Shown here: positions 8,628 through 17,115 of the stretch, piece by piece
How positions within the stretch are numbered: position 1 is the first letter of the stretch
How the letters are laid out: every line of letters begins with the position of its first letter
Origin: Methanobrevibacter sp. UBA412
GTDB lineage: Archaea; Methanobacteriota; Methanobacteria; Methanobacteriales; Methanobacteriaceae
Assembly (NCBI GenBank): GCA_002495685.1
Contig: DAGJ01000012.1
Span: 1 to 64,000, forward strand
DNA: 64,000 bases
Reading direction: 5' to 3'
Position numbers and translations under genes: made by a program
The notes under the pieces: generated by a model
The model's database searches: none
Seen by the model: only the letters and a program-made list of their open reading frames with translations
What the model was told of the DNA's origin: nothing

Positions 8628-9020
8628 TTAAAATAAAATATGTATTAAGCCCTTATTACAATCTACTTCAACAGTAACTCCATTAATTAAATTATCTGTA
8701 GAAGAAGGAGAATCAACCATAGGTATGTCAGACATTATTGCACCAGTAGCTATTATAGGTTCTGCATTTAAACATATAATAGCTTTAGGAGCTGTCCCAT
8801 TCTTCTTCATTTGAAATATAACATAAGAACCTACTGTAGAACCTTTTCCTCCAGGGATAAATAAAATTTTATTTTTAATACATTGACCACTTAGGTCATG
8901 ATGAGGATCAATAACTACACCAGAATCTGGATTAACTCCCCCTAAAAAACTTAATGGTTTATTACTAACTATTAATTCACCAGTACTTTTCCCTCTTGAA
9001 ATTTTTCTACATTTTATCAT
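8628..9020 (-). CDS. phosphomevalonate dehydratase small subunit (aconitase X swivel domain, DUF126)
   Basis: A 130-residue protein matching the aconitase X swivel domain: [19 protein letters not shown] and [20 protein letters not shown] are signature blocks of DUF126. In archaea this subunit pairs with a separate large subunit to dehydrate 5-phosphomevalonate to trans-anhydromevalonate phosphate, a step of the modified mevalonate route to isoprenoid ether lipids. The large subunit is not encoded in this window. The ATG is preceded by AGGTTGA. The function comes from published work on archaeal homologues, and the family call rests on the motifs. Confidence 0.85.
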   Translation of the reverse strand: MIKCRKISRGKSTGELIVSNKPLSFLGGVNPDSGVVIDPHHDLSGQCIKNKILFIPGGKGSTVGSYVIFQMKKNGTAPKAIICLNAEPIIATGAIMSDIPMVDSPSSTDNLINGVTVEVDCNKGLIHILF

Positions 9021-9080
9021 AAAATCAACCTAAAACCATAATTTGAATAAATAATATAATTTATTATTAAATTTTTTAAA

Positions 9081-10376
9081 CTAAACAACATCCACTTTCA
9101 TAACTTCCCTTAAAACAGCAGTTGCATAAGAACCTTTATTAATAGAAAATTCAACTAAAACACCCTCATCAGTGGATGAAGCCATAGTATCCCAAATTTG
9201 AAATCTCATTGATCTTCTCAAACCATGACTTCCAAGTTTTGGCATTTTAGGACACTCAAAATCTTCTCTTGTCAAATTATAACTATTCAAAATGGATTTT
9301 TCCATATCCCCAACTTCACCCTCAGCAAAAGGAACTTTAGTTCCAAATAATGGAGAAGTTTGATTAACTTCAAAATTAGAAACTAAATGTTGAAATTCCT
9401 CATGAGTTTTATCTCTAACAATCCTTTCTTCATTATCAATTACAATATCTCCATCAATATATTTATCTAATCCCATTTTCACTCTATGACTAACAACATT
9501 ATTAAAAATAAATGATTGATATGCATTAACAAACATTCTTTGTAAAGGCTTTGGAAGTGCATGAATAGCACGTTTATAAGAATCATCATCTAAAATATCT
9601 TTTTTCTTAGATTCTTTTAAAAGTTCTTTAATCATCATCTTTTCATAACGCATTCCTTTAGGCATTAATTCAAAAGATTTTTCTAAATTCCCATCATCAT
9701 AAGCTTGACGAGCTAATTGATTTTCATTTCGTTCTTCAGGAGAAGGATTACCAATATACAACCTTACTGCTTCTTTTAAATCATTGTGTATTAAAGCTTC
9801 ACCAACAAGATGAGTATTTGTTCTAGGTTTTCCAAATCTTTGCCAACCAAAATAATTAGGAACACCTGTAAATTCTAACTCTTTTAATATTTTTGAAGCT
9901 CTTGAAGCAGCATCCGAAATAATTTCAGTATTATCTCCATCTGTTTCCATTCCATTTATATCTTTAATTAAAATTTTAAATTTATTACCTTTTAATTGGC
10001 CCATACGTAACTTTTTTCTTCCACGAATAATTTTTAAAAATTGGGTTTTATAAATATTTCCAGCTAAATCCTCAACTTGTTTCAATTGTTCTTCTGAATC
10101 CATATTTGCAACACAAAGCCACTGACGAGTTAAAGCTTTTTTATCTTTCATTCCAGCAAAACCCATCCGTTTACGGTCTATATGTAAATCTCTAGAAATA
10201 TCTAACATAACATCTAAAGTTGTTCTTCCAATTTTCTCAATCCAAATCCATATATTTGGACCTTCACCTTCTGGAACTATTTCTGGAATTTCTTCCACAT
10301 AAAAATCTTCATAACGATTTCTAATAGTTCCTCCAATCCCTTTATCTTTTGTAACATATACATTTGCATTAAGCAT
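9081..10376 (-). CDS. truD: tRNA pseudouridine(13) synthase
   Basis: TruD-family pseudouridine synthase that modifies uridine 13 of tRNAs. The family motif GFAGMKDKKALTRQW, with the catalytic aspartate in KDK, is at about residues 72-86, and NYFGWQRFG is the conserved core block. At about 431 residues it has the archaeal/eukaryotic length, which includes an insertion. The open frame continues two codons further to a TTG at 10382. GAGG lies eight bases before the ATG at 10376, so that start is preferred. It sits alone between the dehydratase gene and a tRNA-Arg gene. Confidence 0.93.
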   Translation of the reverse strand: MLNANVYVTKDKGIGGTIRNRYEDFYVEEIPEIVPEGEGPNIWIWIEKIGRTTLDVMLDISRDLHIDRKRMGFAGMKDKKALTRQWLCVANMDSEEQLKQVEDLAGNIYKTQFLKIIRGRKKLRMGQLKGNKFKILIKDINGMETDGDNTEIISDAASRASKILKELEFTGVPNYFGWQRFGKPRTNTHLVGEALIHNDLKEAVRLYIGNPSPEERNENQLARQAYDDGNLEKSFELMPKGMRYEKMMIKELLKESKKKDILDDDSYKRAIHALPKPLQRMFVNAYQSFIFNNVVSHRVKMGLDKYIDGDIVIDNEERIVRDKTHEEFQHLVSNFEVNQTSPLFGTKVPFAEGEVGDMEKSILNSYNLTREDFECPKMPKLGSHGLRRSMRFQIWDTMASSTDEGVLVEFSINKGSYATAVLREVMKVDVV

Positions 10377-10462
10377 GAACAAAACCTCAAGAAAATAAAT
10401 ATTTGAAAAAAGTATAGTTTTCTATAAAAAATAATATTTGTAAGTTTAAAAATTATTTATAA

Positions 10463-10536
10463 TGCCCTGACCGGGATTTGAACCCGGGGAATAGGATCCG
10501 CAATCCTACGTGTTATCCAAGCTACACCATCAGGGC
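10463..10536 (-). tRNA. tRNA-Arg (anticodon GCG)
   Basis: The complementary strand folds as a complete cloverleaf. The acceptor stem is GCCCTGA/TCAGGGC with discriminator A, the anticodon stem is TAGGA/TCCTA, and the seven-base loop TTGCGGA places GCG at positions 34-36. The T-stem is CCGGG/CCCGG with loop TTCAAAT. No CCA is encoded and no intron is present. It reads CGC and CGU arginine codons. Confidence 0.93.
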
Positions 10537-10659
10537 AATGAATTATTAAAAATAATATTGTTTTTATAAACTTAAAATTTATAAGTTTATAATTTTATAT
10601 TACTCTTTTTAGTATATAACTATTATTATTAAATTTTTAAAAAATAAAAAGGAAAAAAA

Positions 10660-12024
10660 TTATTTTTGATTATTAATATAATCAATAACTTTTTCTTTCT
10701 TTTTAATTGAATTATTAGCTGCTTTTTGAACTTTCTCTTTCATTATTTCAAAATCTTCAGGAGTATTTTCACCACGAAGCTTTTTTATTTTAGTATAAGC
10801 AGCTTCCCTGAATAAAGGTTCAAGAATATCTACGTTTCCATCTTCTTTTATTAATCTAGGAGTCTTTTTATTATCTACTTTACCAATTTCAAAAATATTA
10901 ACTCCTGCAGATTGAATTACATTAGTAACATCATATACAATTTCAGGAGGAACAATTAACATTAAGGAATCAGTTGAAACACCTAAAGGATCTATATTTA
11001 GAGTATCTAACATTTTGAGTACATTAGGAGCTACAGTTTTTCTTAATTTATCTTGATAAAATTCCAATCCTACCCCAGTTACAGATGAAATCTCATGAGC
11101 ATCACCACGAAGACCCCCATTAGTTACATCAGTCATAGCATGTATGTCTTTAATTAAATCATTATTAAATAAAGCATTAGAAGCTTTAATGAAACTAATA
11201 TCAAGAGTATCCCATACAACATCGAAAAAACCATTATATAATGCTGTAGTAGTTATAGTTCCTCCTCCAGAACCTTCAGTCATTAAAACAACATCCCCGG
11301 GTGTTGCTCCTTTCCGTGCAGTAGGAGGATATTTAGAGACACCAACACTCCCTACTGCTGAAACAAATCGATCTCCTAAAACCATATCTCCACCAACTCT
11401 TAGGGTGCTTCCAGCAACAATTGGAGTATCTATTAATTCTGAAACTGCAGCAACACCTGCAGTAAAATCAAATATTTTTCCAACATCTCCATCATCAGCC
11501 AAATGAACATCACTTAATATAGCTATAGGATCTGCTCCCATCACACATACATCTCTAAGTGTTGCTCGAGTTACATGAAACCCTCCTAAAAATGGATAAT
11601 CACTTAAACGAGAATGTATACCATCTACTGCAGTTGTTACATAAACATCTTGATCAGTGTTTACTTTTACTACACCCCCATCATCTTGAGCTGAAGGATT
11701 TACTAATGAAGAGGTATTAGCACTGGACACAATTTCAGCAATTTTTCTATGTACAAAAAAGTCACCAGCACCTCTAGATCCAACACCCATTTTACCCATT
11801 GAAATATCCGCTTTTGGTATATTTATTATTTCTTTTAGAAATTCATCATTTGAGTTTTCAACTTTTAATGTGTTTTTAACTTCTTCAATTACACTTTTTG
11901 CCATTAATTTAGAATAATTTTCATCAACATTTTTATATTCTCTAATTCTATCTGCTAAAAGTGTTTCAAGTGTTTTTTCATCTGTTGTTTTAATTCTACG
12001 TCTAACAAAACCTTCAATATCCAT
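10660..12024 (-). CDS. AIR synthase-related (PurM/HypE-fold) protein
   Basis: A 454-residue protein of the AIR synthase / selenophosphate synthetase superfamily, in which an ATP-binding N-domain and a C-domain phosphorylate or activate a substrate. A glycine-rich stretch (GVGSRGAGDFF), DDGGVV, the DGIHSRL block and GGTITTTAL are the ATP-site landmarks of the fold. A helical N-terminal extension of about 90 residues precedes it, and a basic helical tail of about 60 residues follows, so it is longer than canonical PurM or HypE. It resembles the selenophosphate synthetase-related proteins of methanogens, but the substrate is unknown. It has no close neighbours on its strand apart from the tRNA. 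Confidence 0.7.
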   Translation of the reverse strand: MDIEGFVRRRIKTTDEKTLETLLADRIREYKNVDENYSKLMAKSVIEEVKNTLKVENSNDEFLKEIINIPKADISMGKMGVGSRGAGDFFVHRKIAEIVSSANTSSLVNPSAQDDGGVVKVNTDQDVYVTTAVDGIHSRLSDYPFLGGFHVTRATLRDVCVMGADPIAILSDVHLADDGDVGKIFDFTAGVAAVSELIDTPIVAGSTLRVGGDMVLGDRFVSAVGSVGVSKYPPTARKGATPGDVVLMTEGSGGGTITTTALYNGFFDVVWDTLDISFIKASNALFNNDLIKDIHAMTDVTNGGLRGDAHEISSVTGVGLEFYQDKLRKTVAPNVLKMLDTLNIDPLGVSTDSLMLIVPPEIVYDVTNVIQSAGVNIFEIGKVDNKKTPRLIKEDGNVDILEPLFREAAYTKIKKLRGENTPEDFEIMKEKVQKAANNSIKKKEKVIDYINNQK

Positions 12025-12340
12025 TTTTACACCAAAATAATGAAATAAAAAAAAGTAATATATTTAAATTTTAATCAATAAATATCATGATTTTTTTTAT
12101 TAAAATAATTAATTTAATATTATAATAGTTTGATTTTATTGTTTTATATAATTTATGTAAATCATGAAAACTTTTTAAAATAAATAAGAATATTTTAAAT
12201 TTTAGAGACCTAAAAAATATTTAAAAAGAATAAAAAAGTATATGTTAAAACTTTATTTAATTTTAAAAAAATATGAAAACTAAAAATTTTGACTTAAAAA
12301 CACGATTATAAAAATTATAACATGACATAATTAAAAAAAC

Positions 12341-12357
12341 GTTCCAGAAATTGGAAC
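12341..12357. promoter_or_regulatory. inverted repeat GTTCCA-N5-TGGAAC
   Basis: A perfect 6-bp inverted repeat with a five-base spacer, standing out as G/C-containing sequence in an A/T background. It lies 127 bases before the adhesin ATG and just upstream of TATA-like sequence (TTTTTATAAG, about 12375-12384). A candidate operator with no identified binding protein. Confidence 0.4.
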
Positions 12358-12424
12358 AAATACATAAAAATATAATTTTTATAAGCTAAAATTTAAATAA
12401 TATAAAAAAAATAAGTAAAATAGT

Positions 12425-12452
12425 GCTAACTTCATTTTTGTTAGCTTTTTTT
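12425..12452 (+). terminator. hairpin and T-run in the adhesin leader (terminator or attenuator)
   Basis: GCTAAC (12425-12430) and GTTAGC (12440-12445) form a perfect stem with a nine-base loop, followed by seven or more T residues. It is the layout of an intrinsic terminator, but it sits 32 bases before the start codon of the adhesin-like gene on the same strand, so it may attenuate that gene or end a short RNA. Confidence 0.5.
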
Positions 12453-12483
12453 AAAAAAAAATATAATAAAGAGAAAAAATAAT

Positions 12484-13620
12484 ATGAAAAAATTTAATAA
12501 AATTATTTTAATATTATTATTAATCACAGTAGTTACAACATCATTATCTGTAGTTTCTGCAGCGGATATTGATAATGGAACTGGAATCTCTAATGATAAT
12601 AATATTAACTATGCTCAATTAAGTGTTGAATCTCAAAATAATACAAATGACGTGAATAATGCAGAAAGTATTAATTTATTAAGTGATGGAAGTAATAATA
12701 CAAACAACAATACAAATATTACCCCTCAAACTAATAATACAAAAGAATTTAATGTAACAGTTGAAGACTTTGGACAAATATATAAAAATCCAAAAAATTT
12801 AACCATCAACTTAACCAATTTTACCAATGGAAAAGTTATAGTAGGACAACATATTGCATTAAACTTAACCCGTTTAAGTGATGGTGCAAGCAAAATCTAC
12901 TGGGCAACCACTGATACAAATGGTCAAGCATTTTTAGATATAAACCTATTTCCAGGATATTATAGTGTAGATGCAAGTTGTGGCGATGGATCTAATTTTA
13001 AAAACTTTACAGTATATAAAATACCTAGTGGAGTAATTCAAAATAATTTTGAAGTAAACCATAAAGGTGAAAGTTTTAGAAGTATCTTATACAATTTATA
13101 TTTCCAAGTTTTAGGAAATCAAAAAGTTTATTATACCATTAGTAATGGTAATTCTAATAAAACTTATACAACAACCACCGATAGTAATGGATATGCAAGA
13201 TTACCTATTAATTTAGGTGCTGGAAAATATACTATTACTTTTTCATACAATGGTGATGGTATAACTTCAGGTTGTTCCGAAACTAATAATATTACAATTT
13301 ATCCTTCTTCACATAAAATGCCAACTACTGTAGGTATCAGCGGAACACAAAATAACACATTTAATATTACTAAAGGAAAAAATCTTACAATAATTGTTCA
13401 AGAAAGTAATGGTTTATTATTCCCAAATACAAAAGTAACCGTTAAGATTATTAAAGGAAGTTTAAGTAAAACTTATACTGTAACTACAAACAGTAACGGA
13501 ATTGGAACATTACCTATTAATTTAAGTGCAGGAGATTATACTGTTAAATGTTCTTATGCTGGAAGTTATTATTATGCAGCTTCAAGTTCAAGTACTGTAT
13601 TAACAGTTAACAATGCTTAA
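12484..13620 (+). CDS. secreted adhesin-like protein with Ig-like repeats
   Basis: A 378-residue surface or secreted protein of the methanobacterial adhesin-like class. A signal peptide is clear: MKKFNK, a hydrophobic core to about residue 20, and a likely cut after VVSA at about 26. An Asn/Thr-rich low-complexity stretch follows (about 30-88). Three beta-sandwich-like repeats then share T(T/N)D/N-(S/T)NG-x-(A/G)-x-L-x-INL-x-(A/P)G-x-Y (about 141-163, 229-255 and 332-357). No C-terminal membrane anchor or pseudomurein-binding repeat is visible, so it may be released or held non-covalently. Asn-rich composition with many NxT/S sites suggests glycosylation. An intrinsic-type terminator follows the gene, and an attenuator-like hairpin precedes it. 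Confidence 0.8.
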   Translation: MKKFNKIILILLLITVVTTSLSVVSAADIDNGTGISNDNNINYAQLSVESQNNTNDVNNAESINLLSDGSNNTNNNTNITPQTNNTKEFNVTVEDFGQIYKNPKNLTINLTNFTNGKVIVGQHIALNLTRLSDGASKIYWATTDTNGQAFLDINLFPGYYSVDASCGDGSNFKNFTVYKIPSGVIQNNFEVNHKGESFRSILYNLYFQVLGNQKVYYTISNGNSNKTYTTTTDSNGYARLPINLGAGKYTITFSYNGDGITSGCSETNNITIYPSSHKMPTTVGISGTQNNTFNITKGKNLTIIVQESNGLLFPNTKVTVKIIKGSLSKTYTVTTNSNGIGTLPINLSAGDYTVKCSYAGSYYYAASSSSTVLTVNNA

Positions 13621-13642
13621 TAAAGTAAAATTAGAATATATC

Positions 13643-13678
13643 GGAAGAATAAATAATATTTTTTCTTCCATTTTTTTA
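13643..13678 (+). terminator. terminator after the adhesin-like gene
   Basis: GGAAGAA (13643-13649) pairs perfectly with TTCTTCC (13663-13669) and is followed by A and seven T residues. It lies in the short convergent gap before hisH. Confidence 0.65.
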
Positions 13679-13695
13679 TTATAAAAATTTAAATA

Positions 13696-14292
13696 CTATT
13701 TTTTTAAATTAACAAAATTTTTTAAAATTTTAAGTCCCGCAACACCACTTTTTTCTGGATGAAACTGTGTTGCAAAACAATTATTATTAGATAAAGAAGC
13801 TACTAGATTTACACCATAATCCGTGATCCCTGAAACAATTTCTTCATCTTCAGGATTTGCATGATAAGAATGAACAAAATAAAAATATTTACCATCCACT
13901 CCTTCTAAAATAGGGCAATTTTTTAGCACATTCAATTTATTCCATCCCATATGAGGAATTTTTCTACCGTAAGGTATTTTATTAACACTACCTTTAAATA
14001 TATTAAGGCCTTTAATACCAACAGCTTCTTCACTAGAAGACAATAAAACTTGTAAACCTAAACATATCCCCAAAAATGGTTTATCATCATTAATATGTTC
14101 ATATATTAAATCTTTAAATGGTTCAATATTTTTCATAACACTTCCAAAAGCACCTACTCCGGGAAGAACTAAAAATTCAGAATCAGCTATTTTTTCAGGA
14201 TTACTGGTAATTTCTGCATTATAACCTATTTTAGTAAAACCATTATGAATACTTCTAAGATTTCCACTATTATAATTAATTATTGTTATCAT
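13696..14292 (-). CDS. hisH: imidazole glycerol phosphate synthase, glutamine amidotransferase subunit
   Basis: Class I glutamine amidotransferase of 198 residues that supplies ammonia to HisF for histidine and AICAR production. The nucleophile is Cys77 in GICLGLQVL. The catalytic His-Glu pair is in FHPEKSG near the C-terminus, and LPGVGAFGSVM forms the oxyanion-loop region. The length is normal. It starts at an ATG behind AAGGAT, 13 bases downstream of cfbD on the same strand. Its partner hisF is not adjacent but lies 28 kb away at 41.6 kb, as is common in archaea. Confidence 0.95.
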   Translation of the reverse strand: MITIINYNSGNLRSIHNGFTKIGYNAEITSNPEKIADSEFLVLPGVGAFGSVMKNIEPFKDLIYEHINDDKPFLGICLGLQVLLSSSEEAVGIKGLNIFKGSVNKIPYGRKIPHMGWNKLNVLKNCPILEGVDGKYFYFVHSYHANPEDEEIVSGITDYGVNLVASLSNNNCFATQFHPEKSGVAGLKILKNFVNLKK

Positions 14293-14305
14293 TTATAATC
14301 CTTCT

Positions 14306-15391
14306 TTACTCATTTTCCCAATTAATTACTGATCTAATCATCATGCCAAAATCTGAATCAACAATTTTTTCTGTTCCTAATGTTTTTGAATGAGCATCTA
14401 ACTCTGCTATTACATAATCATAACCTAAATCTTTTAAGGGTTGAACTAACCTTGGCCCATCAGTTATAGCTATAGATTTACAGCTAAAATTTTCTATATG
14501 TAAAGCATGAGGAACTCCAAATACAACTACCAAATCAAAATCATTAGCTTCTAAAAATTTTTCAGCAATTTTTGGAGCAATCGGATATTCATCTAAACCT
14601 CCAGTAATATAATCAATATTAACATTATTTTCTTTTAAATCATTTTTTACATTAATAGCATGATTTCTTATTCTAGGTAACCCAATATTTTCATCCAAAT
14701 TGGCAAGAATCATAGGTTTATTATTAGGATTAATATCTTCATAATTAAAATTTATTATATCTGCAAATAGATAAGATGTCTCTTTTTTAGCATTTAAAAT
14801 GAAACAAACTTTTTTGTTTTCAGCCAAATATTTAACAATGATTTTAGCTACTTTCTCTTTATTGTCTCCAAAATTTGGTTTAATATAATTACCTTTAGCC
14901 ATACCTCTTGTTTTCTCAATTTCGGTAGCTAATTTAAGCATTTTAATTTGACGATTTGCTTCTTCTTGAGGAATTACATCATATTCAGCAGCAGACTTTA
15001 ATACTGCAATAGCACCTTCTGTATTATCACCTTCACCGAAACCACCATGGGAGGCTACAGGCAAAATTATAGAATCTAAATTTAATTTTTCAATAGGTTC
15101 TTTTAAATCTTCCCCAATAATCATACTAGCACAGGTACCAACAATACCTATAAGTTTTGGTTTAAACACTTCATTAACTTCTTTAAGTGTTTGTTCTAAC
15201 TTTTCTGAAGCACCTAAAATAAAATCATTTTCTGTCATTGCTGTAGTGACTACACGAACACCATCAGTTTCGAGAAGCCTACCAGTTCTAAAACAGCAGC
15301 CATGAGGACCATGCATAATAATAACATCAGCATTTAAATCTCTTAAAGTATATAATGAAGCCGCAATAGGGCTAGGACGTGGATGCATCAA
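14306..15391 (-). CDS. cfbD: Ni-sirohydrochlorin a,c-diamide reductive cyclase, catalytic subunit
   Basis: Nitrogenase-like (NifD-type) protein that, with the CfbC reductase, performs the reductive cyclization step in making coenzyme F430, the nickel cofactor of methyl-coenzyme M reductase. The [18 protein letters not shown]-terminus, [18 protein letters not shown] and [15 protein letters not shown] carry the conserved cysteines that bind the shared [4Fe-4S] cluster. The product is about 361 residues. The open frame extends four codons to a GTG at 15403, but that GTG is part of an AGGTGAG ribosome site, so the TTG at 15391 or the ATG at 15388 is more likely. The partner cfbC is outside this window. 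The gene is diagnostic of a methanogen or relative. Confidence 0.92.
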   Translation of the reverse strand: MMHPRPSPIAASLYTLRDLNADVIIMHGPHGCCFRTGRLLETDGVRVVTTAMTENDFILGASEKLEQTLKEVNEVFKPKLIGIVGTCASMIIGEDLKEPIEKLNLDSIILPVASHGGFGEGDNTEGAIAVLKSAAEYDVIPQEEANRQIKMLKLATEIEKTRGMAKGNYIKPNFGDNKEKVAKIIVKYLAENKKVCFILNAKKETSYLFADIINFNYEDINPNNKPMILANLDENIGLPRIRNHAINVKNDLKENNVNIDYITGGLDEYPIAPKIAEKFLEANDFDLVVVFGVPHALHIENFSCKSIAITDGPRLVQPLKDLGYDYVIAELDAHSKTLGTEKIVDSDFGMMIRSVINWENE

Positions 15392-15484
15392 TTTTTTACT
15401 CACCTGATAAAATTTAATCTAATATACTTTATTGAATACAAAAGTTATATAAGTTTCTAAAAAAAGTTTAAAAAAAAAATAAAT

Positions 15485-16987
15485 TTAACTTAAAGTTGAT
15501 TTAATCCTATCTTCTTGAGTCATTGAGGCTAATTTTTCAACTTTATTAATGTTTAAGTTTAAACCATTTGCAATTCTAGTCCCATACTCAATATCTGCTT
15601 TATAAAATAAAGCAACTTGCCTATATTGAATGTTTTCATTAACTCCTGAAATACTATTAAGTATGTTAGAAATTAAATGTGATTTATCTTCCTTATTTAA
15701 AACTCTTCTATAAAATTCACCTACTTGTTCAAAATCAACATCTTCTACCTGTTGAGTGTGTCTATCAATTACTGCTTGGACATCAATAGTTGGAGCCTTA
15801 AAACATGCTTCAGGTTTAGGACCTTCTAAAGAATTTGGATAATAATTAGGATAATGACTTCCTTTATTTACATTCATCGGCCCATCCATTTGATAAGTAG
15901 AAACTTGATTTTTTGTTTGATTTATGGGTATTTGATGATGATTTGCACCTAATCTCCATCTTTGTGTATCTTCATATGCAAATAAACGTCCTTGTAATAA
16001 TTTATCCGGAGATGGACCAATACCTGGCACAAAATTAGAAGGTGCAAATGCAGATTGCTCAACTTCATTAAAATAGTTATTAGGGTTTTTATTTAATACA
16101 AGTTTACCTAATGGTATTAAAGGATAATCAGAATGATACCATACTTTTGTAACATCAAATGGATCAAATTTATAATTTTTAGCTTCTTCATTTGTCATTA
16201 TCTGAACAAAAACATTCCATTCCGGATAATTCCCATTTTCTATAGAATTGTATAAATCTTCTGTTGCATAATCCGGATTTTCACCAGCCATTTTAACAGA
16301 ATCTTCATCTGTAAAATTTTTTATGCCCTGTTTTGTTAAAAAATGATATTTTACCCATACATATTCTTCATTCTCATTATACCACATATAAGCATGTGAT
16401 GAAAACCCATGCATATGTCTAAAATCTCTCGGTGTTCCCCGATCAGTAAATAAAAATGTTAATTGATGTAATGATTCAGGAGTTAAAGAAAAAAAATCCC
16501 AAACCATATTTGCATCAGACAAATTTGAAGTTGGATGTCTTTTTTGAGTATGAATAAAATCTGGAAATTTAATTGCATCCCTTATAAAAAATATTGGAGT
16601 ATTATTACCCACTAAATCATAATTCCCTTCTTCAGTATAAAATTTAACAGCAAACCCTCGTGGATCCCGTACAGAATCAGCAGACCCTCTTTCACCACCT
16701 ACTGTAGACATTCTAACAAAAACATCTGTTTTTTTACCTACTTCAGATAAAAATTTAGCCCTAGTATATTCAGACAAATCATGAGTAACCTCAAAATAAC
16801 CATGAGCTCCAGCACCTTTAGCATGCACCACTCTTTCAGGTATTCTTTCCCTATCAAAATGTGCTAATTTTTCAACAAGATATGTATCTTGTAATAAAGC
16901 ATAACTAGATTTTTTACCTGTAGTAATAGATGATTGATCATTTGCTACAGGGGCACCTTTATTAGTTGTTAATATTTTTTTTACCAT
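15485..16987 (-). CDS. katA: monofunctional heme catalase
   Basis: Decomposes hydrogen peroxide. The 500-residue protein is of the small-subunit (clade 3-like) type without a flavodoxin tail. The catalytic His55 is in RVVHAKGAGAHGYF, the catalytic Asn is in VGNNTPIFF (about 128-129), and the proximal heme ligand Tyr338 is in RLFAYEDTQR. All key residues are intact. A GGTAATATT ribosome site precedes the ATG. Methanobrevibacter arboriphilus is known to make a catalase that needs hemin from the medium, because these methanogens do not make heme; no heme-synthesis or uptake gene is visible here. It stands alone between cfbD and a GTPase gene. Acquisition from bacteria is plausible, not shown. 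Confidence 0.95.
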   Translation of the reverse strand: MVKKILTTNKGAPVANDQSSITTGKKSSYALLQDTYLVEKLAHFDRERIPERVVHAKGAGAHGYFEVTHDLSEYTRAKFLSEVGKKTDVFVRMSTVGGERGSADSVRDPRGFAVKFYTEEGNYDLVGNNTPIFFIRDAIKFPDFIHTQKRHPTSNLSDANMVWDFFSLTPESLHQLTFLFTDRGTPRDFRHMHGFSSHAYMWYNENEEYVWVKYHFLTKQGIKNFTDEDSVKMAGENPDYATEDLYNSIENGNYPEWNVFVQIMTNEEAKNYKFDPFDVTKVWYHSDYPLIPLGKLVLNKNPNNYFNEVEQSAFAPSNFVPGIGPSPDKLLQGRLFAYEDTQRWRLGANHHQIPINQTKNQVSTYQMDGPMNVNKGSHYPNYYPNSLEGPKPEACFKAPTIDVQAVIDRHTQQVEDVDFEQVGEFYRRVLNKEDKSHLISNILNSISGVNENIQYRQVALFYKADIEYGTRIANGLNLNINKVEKLASMTQEDRIKSTLS

Positions 16988-17115
16988 AATATTACCTTAT
17001 AACAATTAATTACTAAAATATAGTATTAAATAGTAAAAAAAGTTTTCGTTTTATAATATTATGAAAAAATAAATATTTTTAATAAAAAAAGTTCAAAAAA
17101 AGAAAATAAAAAAAA

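Larger units (their letters stand above)
12025..12483. other. intergenic region upstream of the adhesin gene
   Basis: These 459 bases contain no credible coding frame. They hold the divergent promoters of the AIR-synthase-like gene and the adhesin-like gene, a perfect inverted repeat GTTCCA/TGGAAC at 12341-12357, and a terminator-like hairpin at 12425-12452. Otherwise the sequence is nearly pure A/T. Confidence 0.6.
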
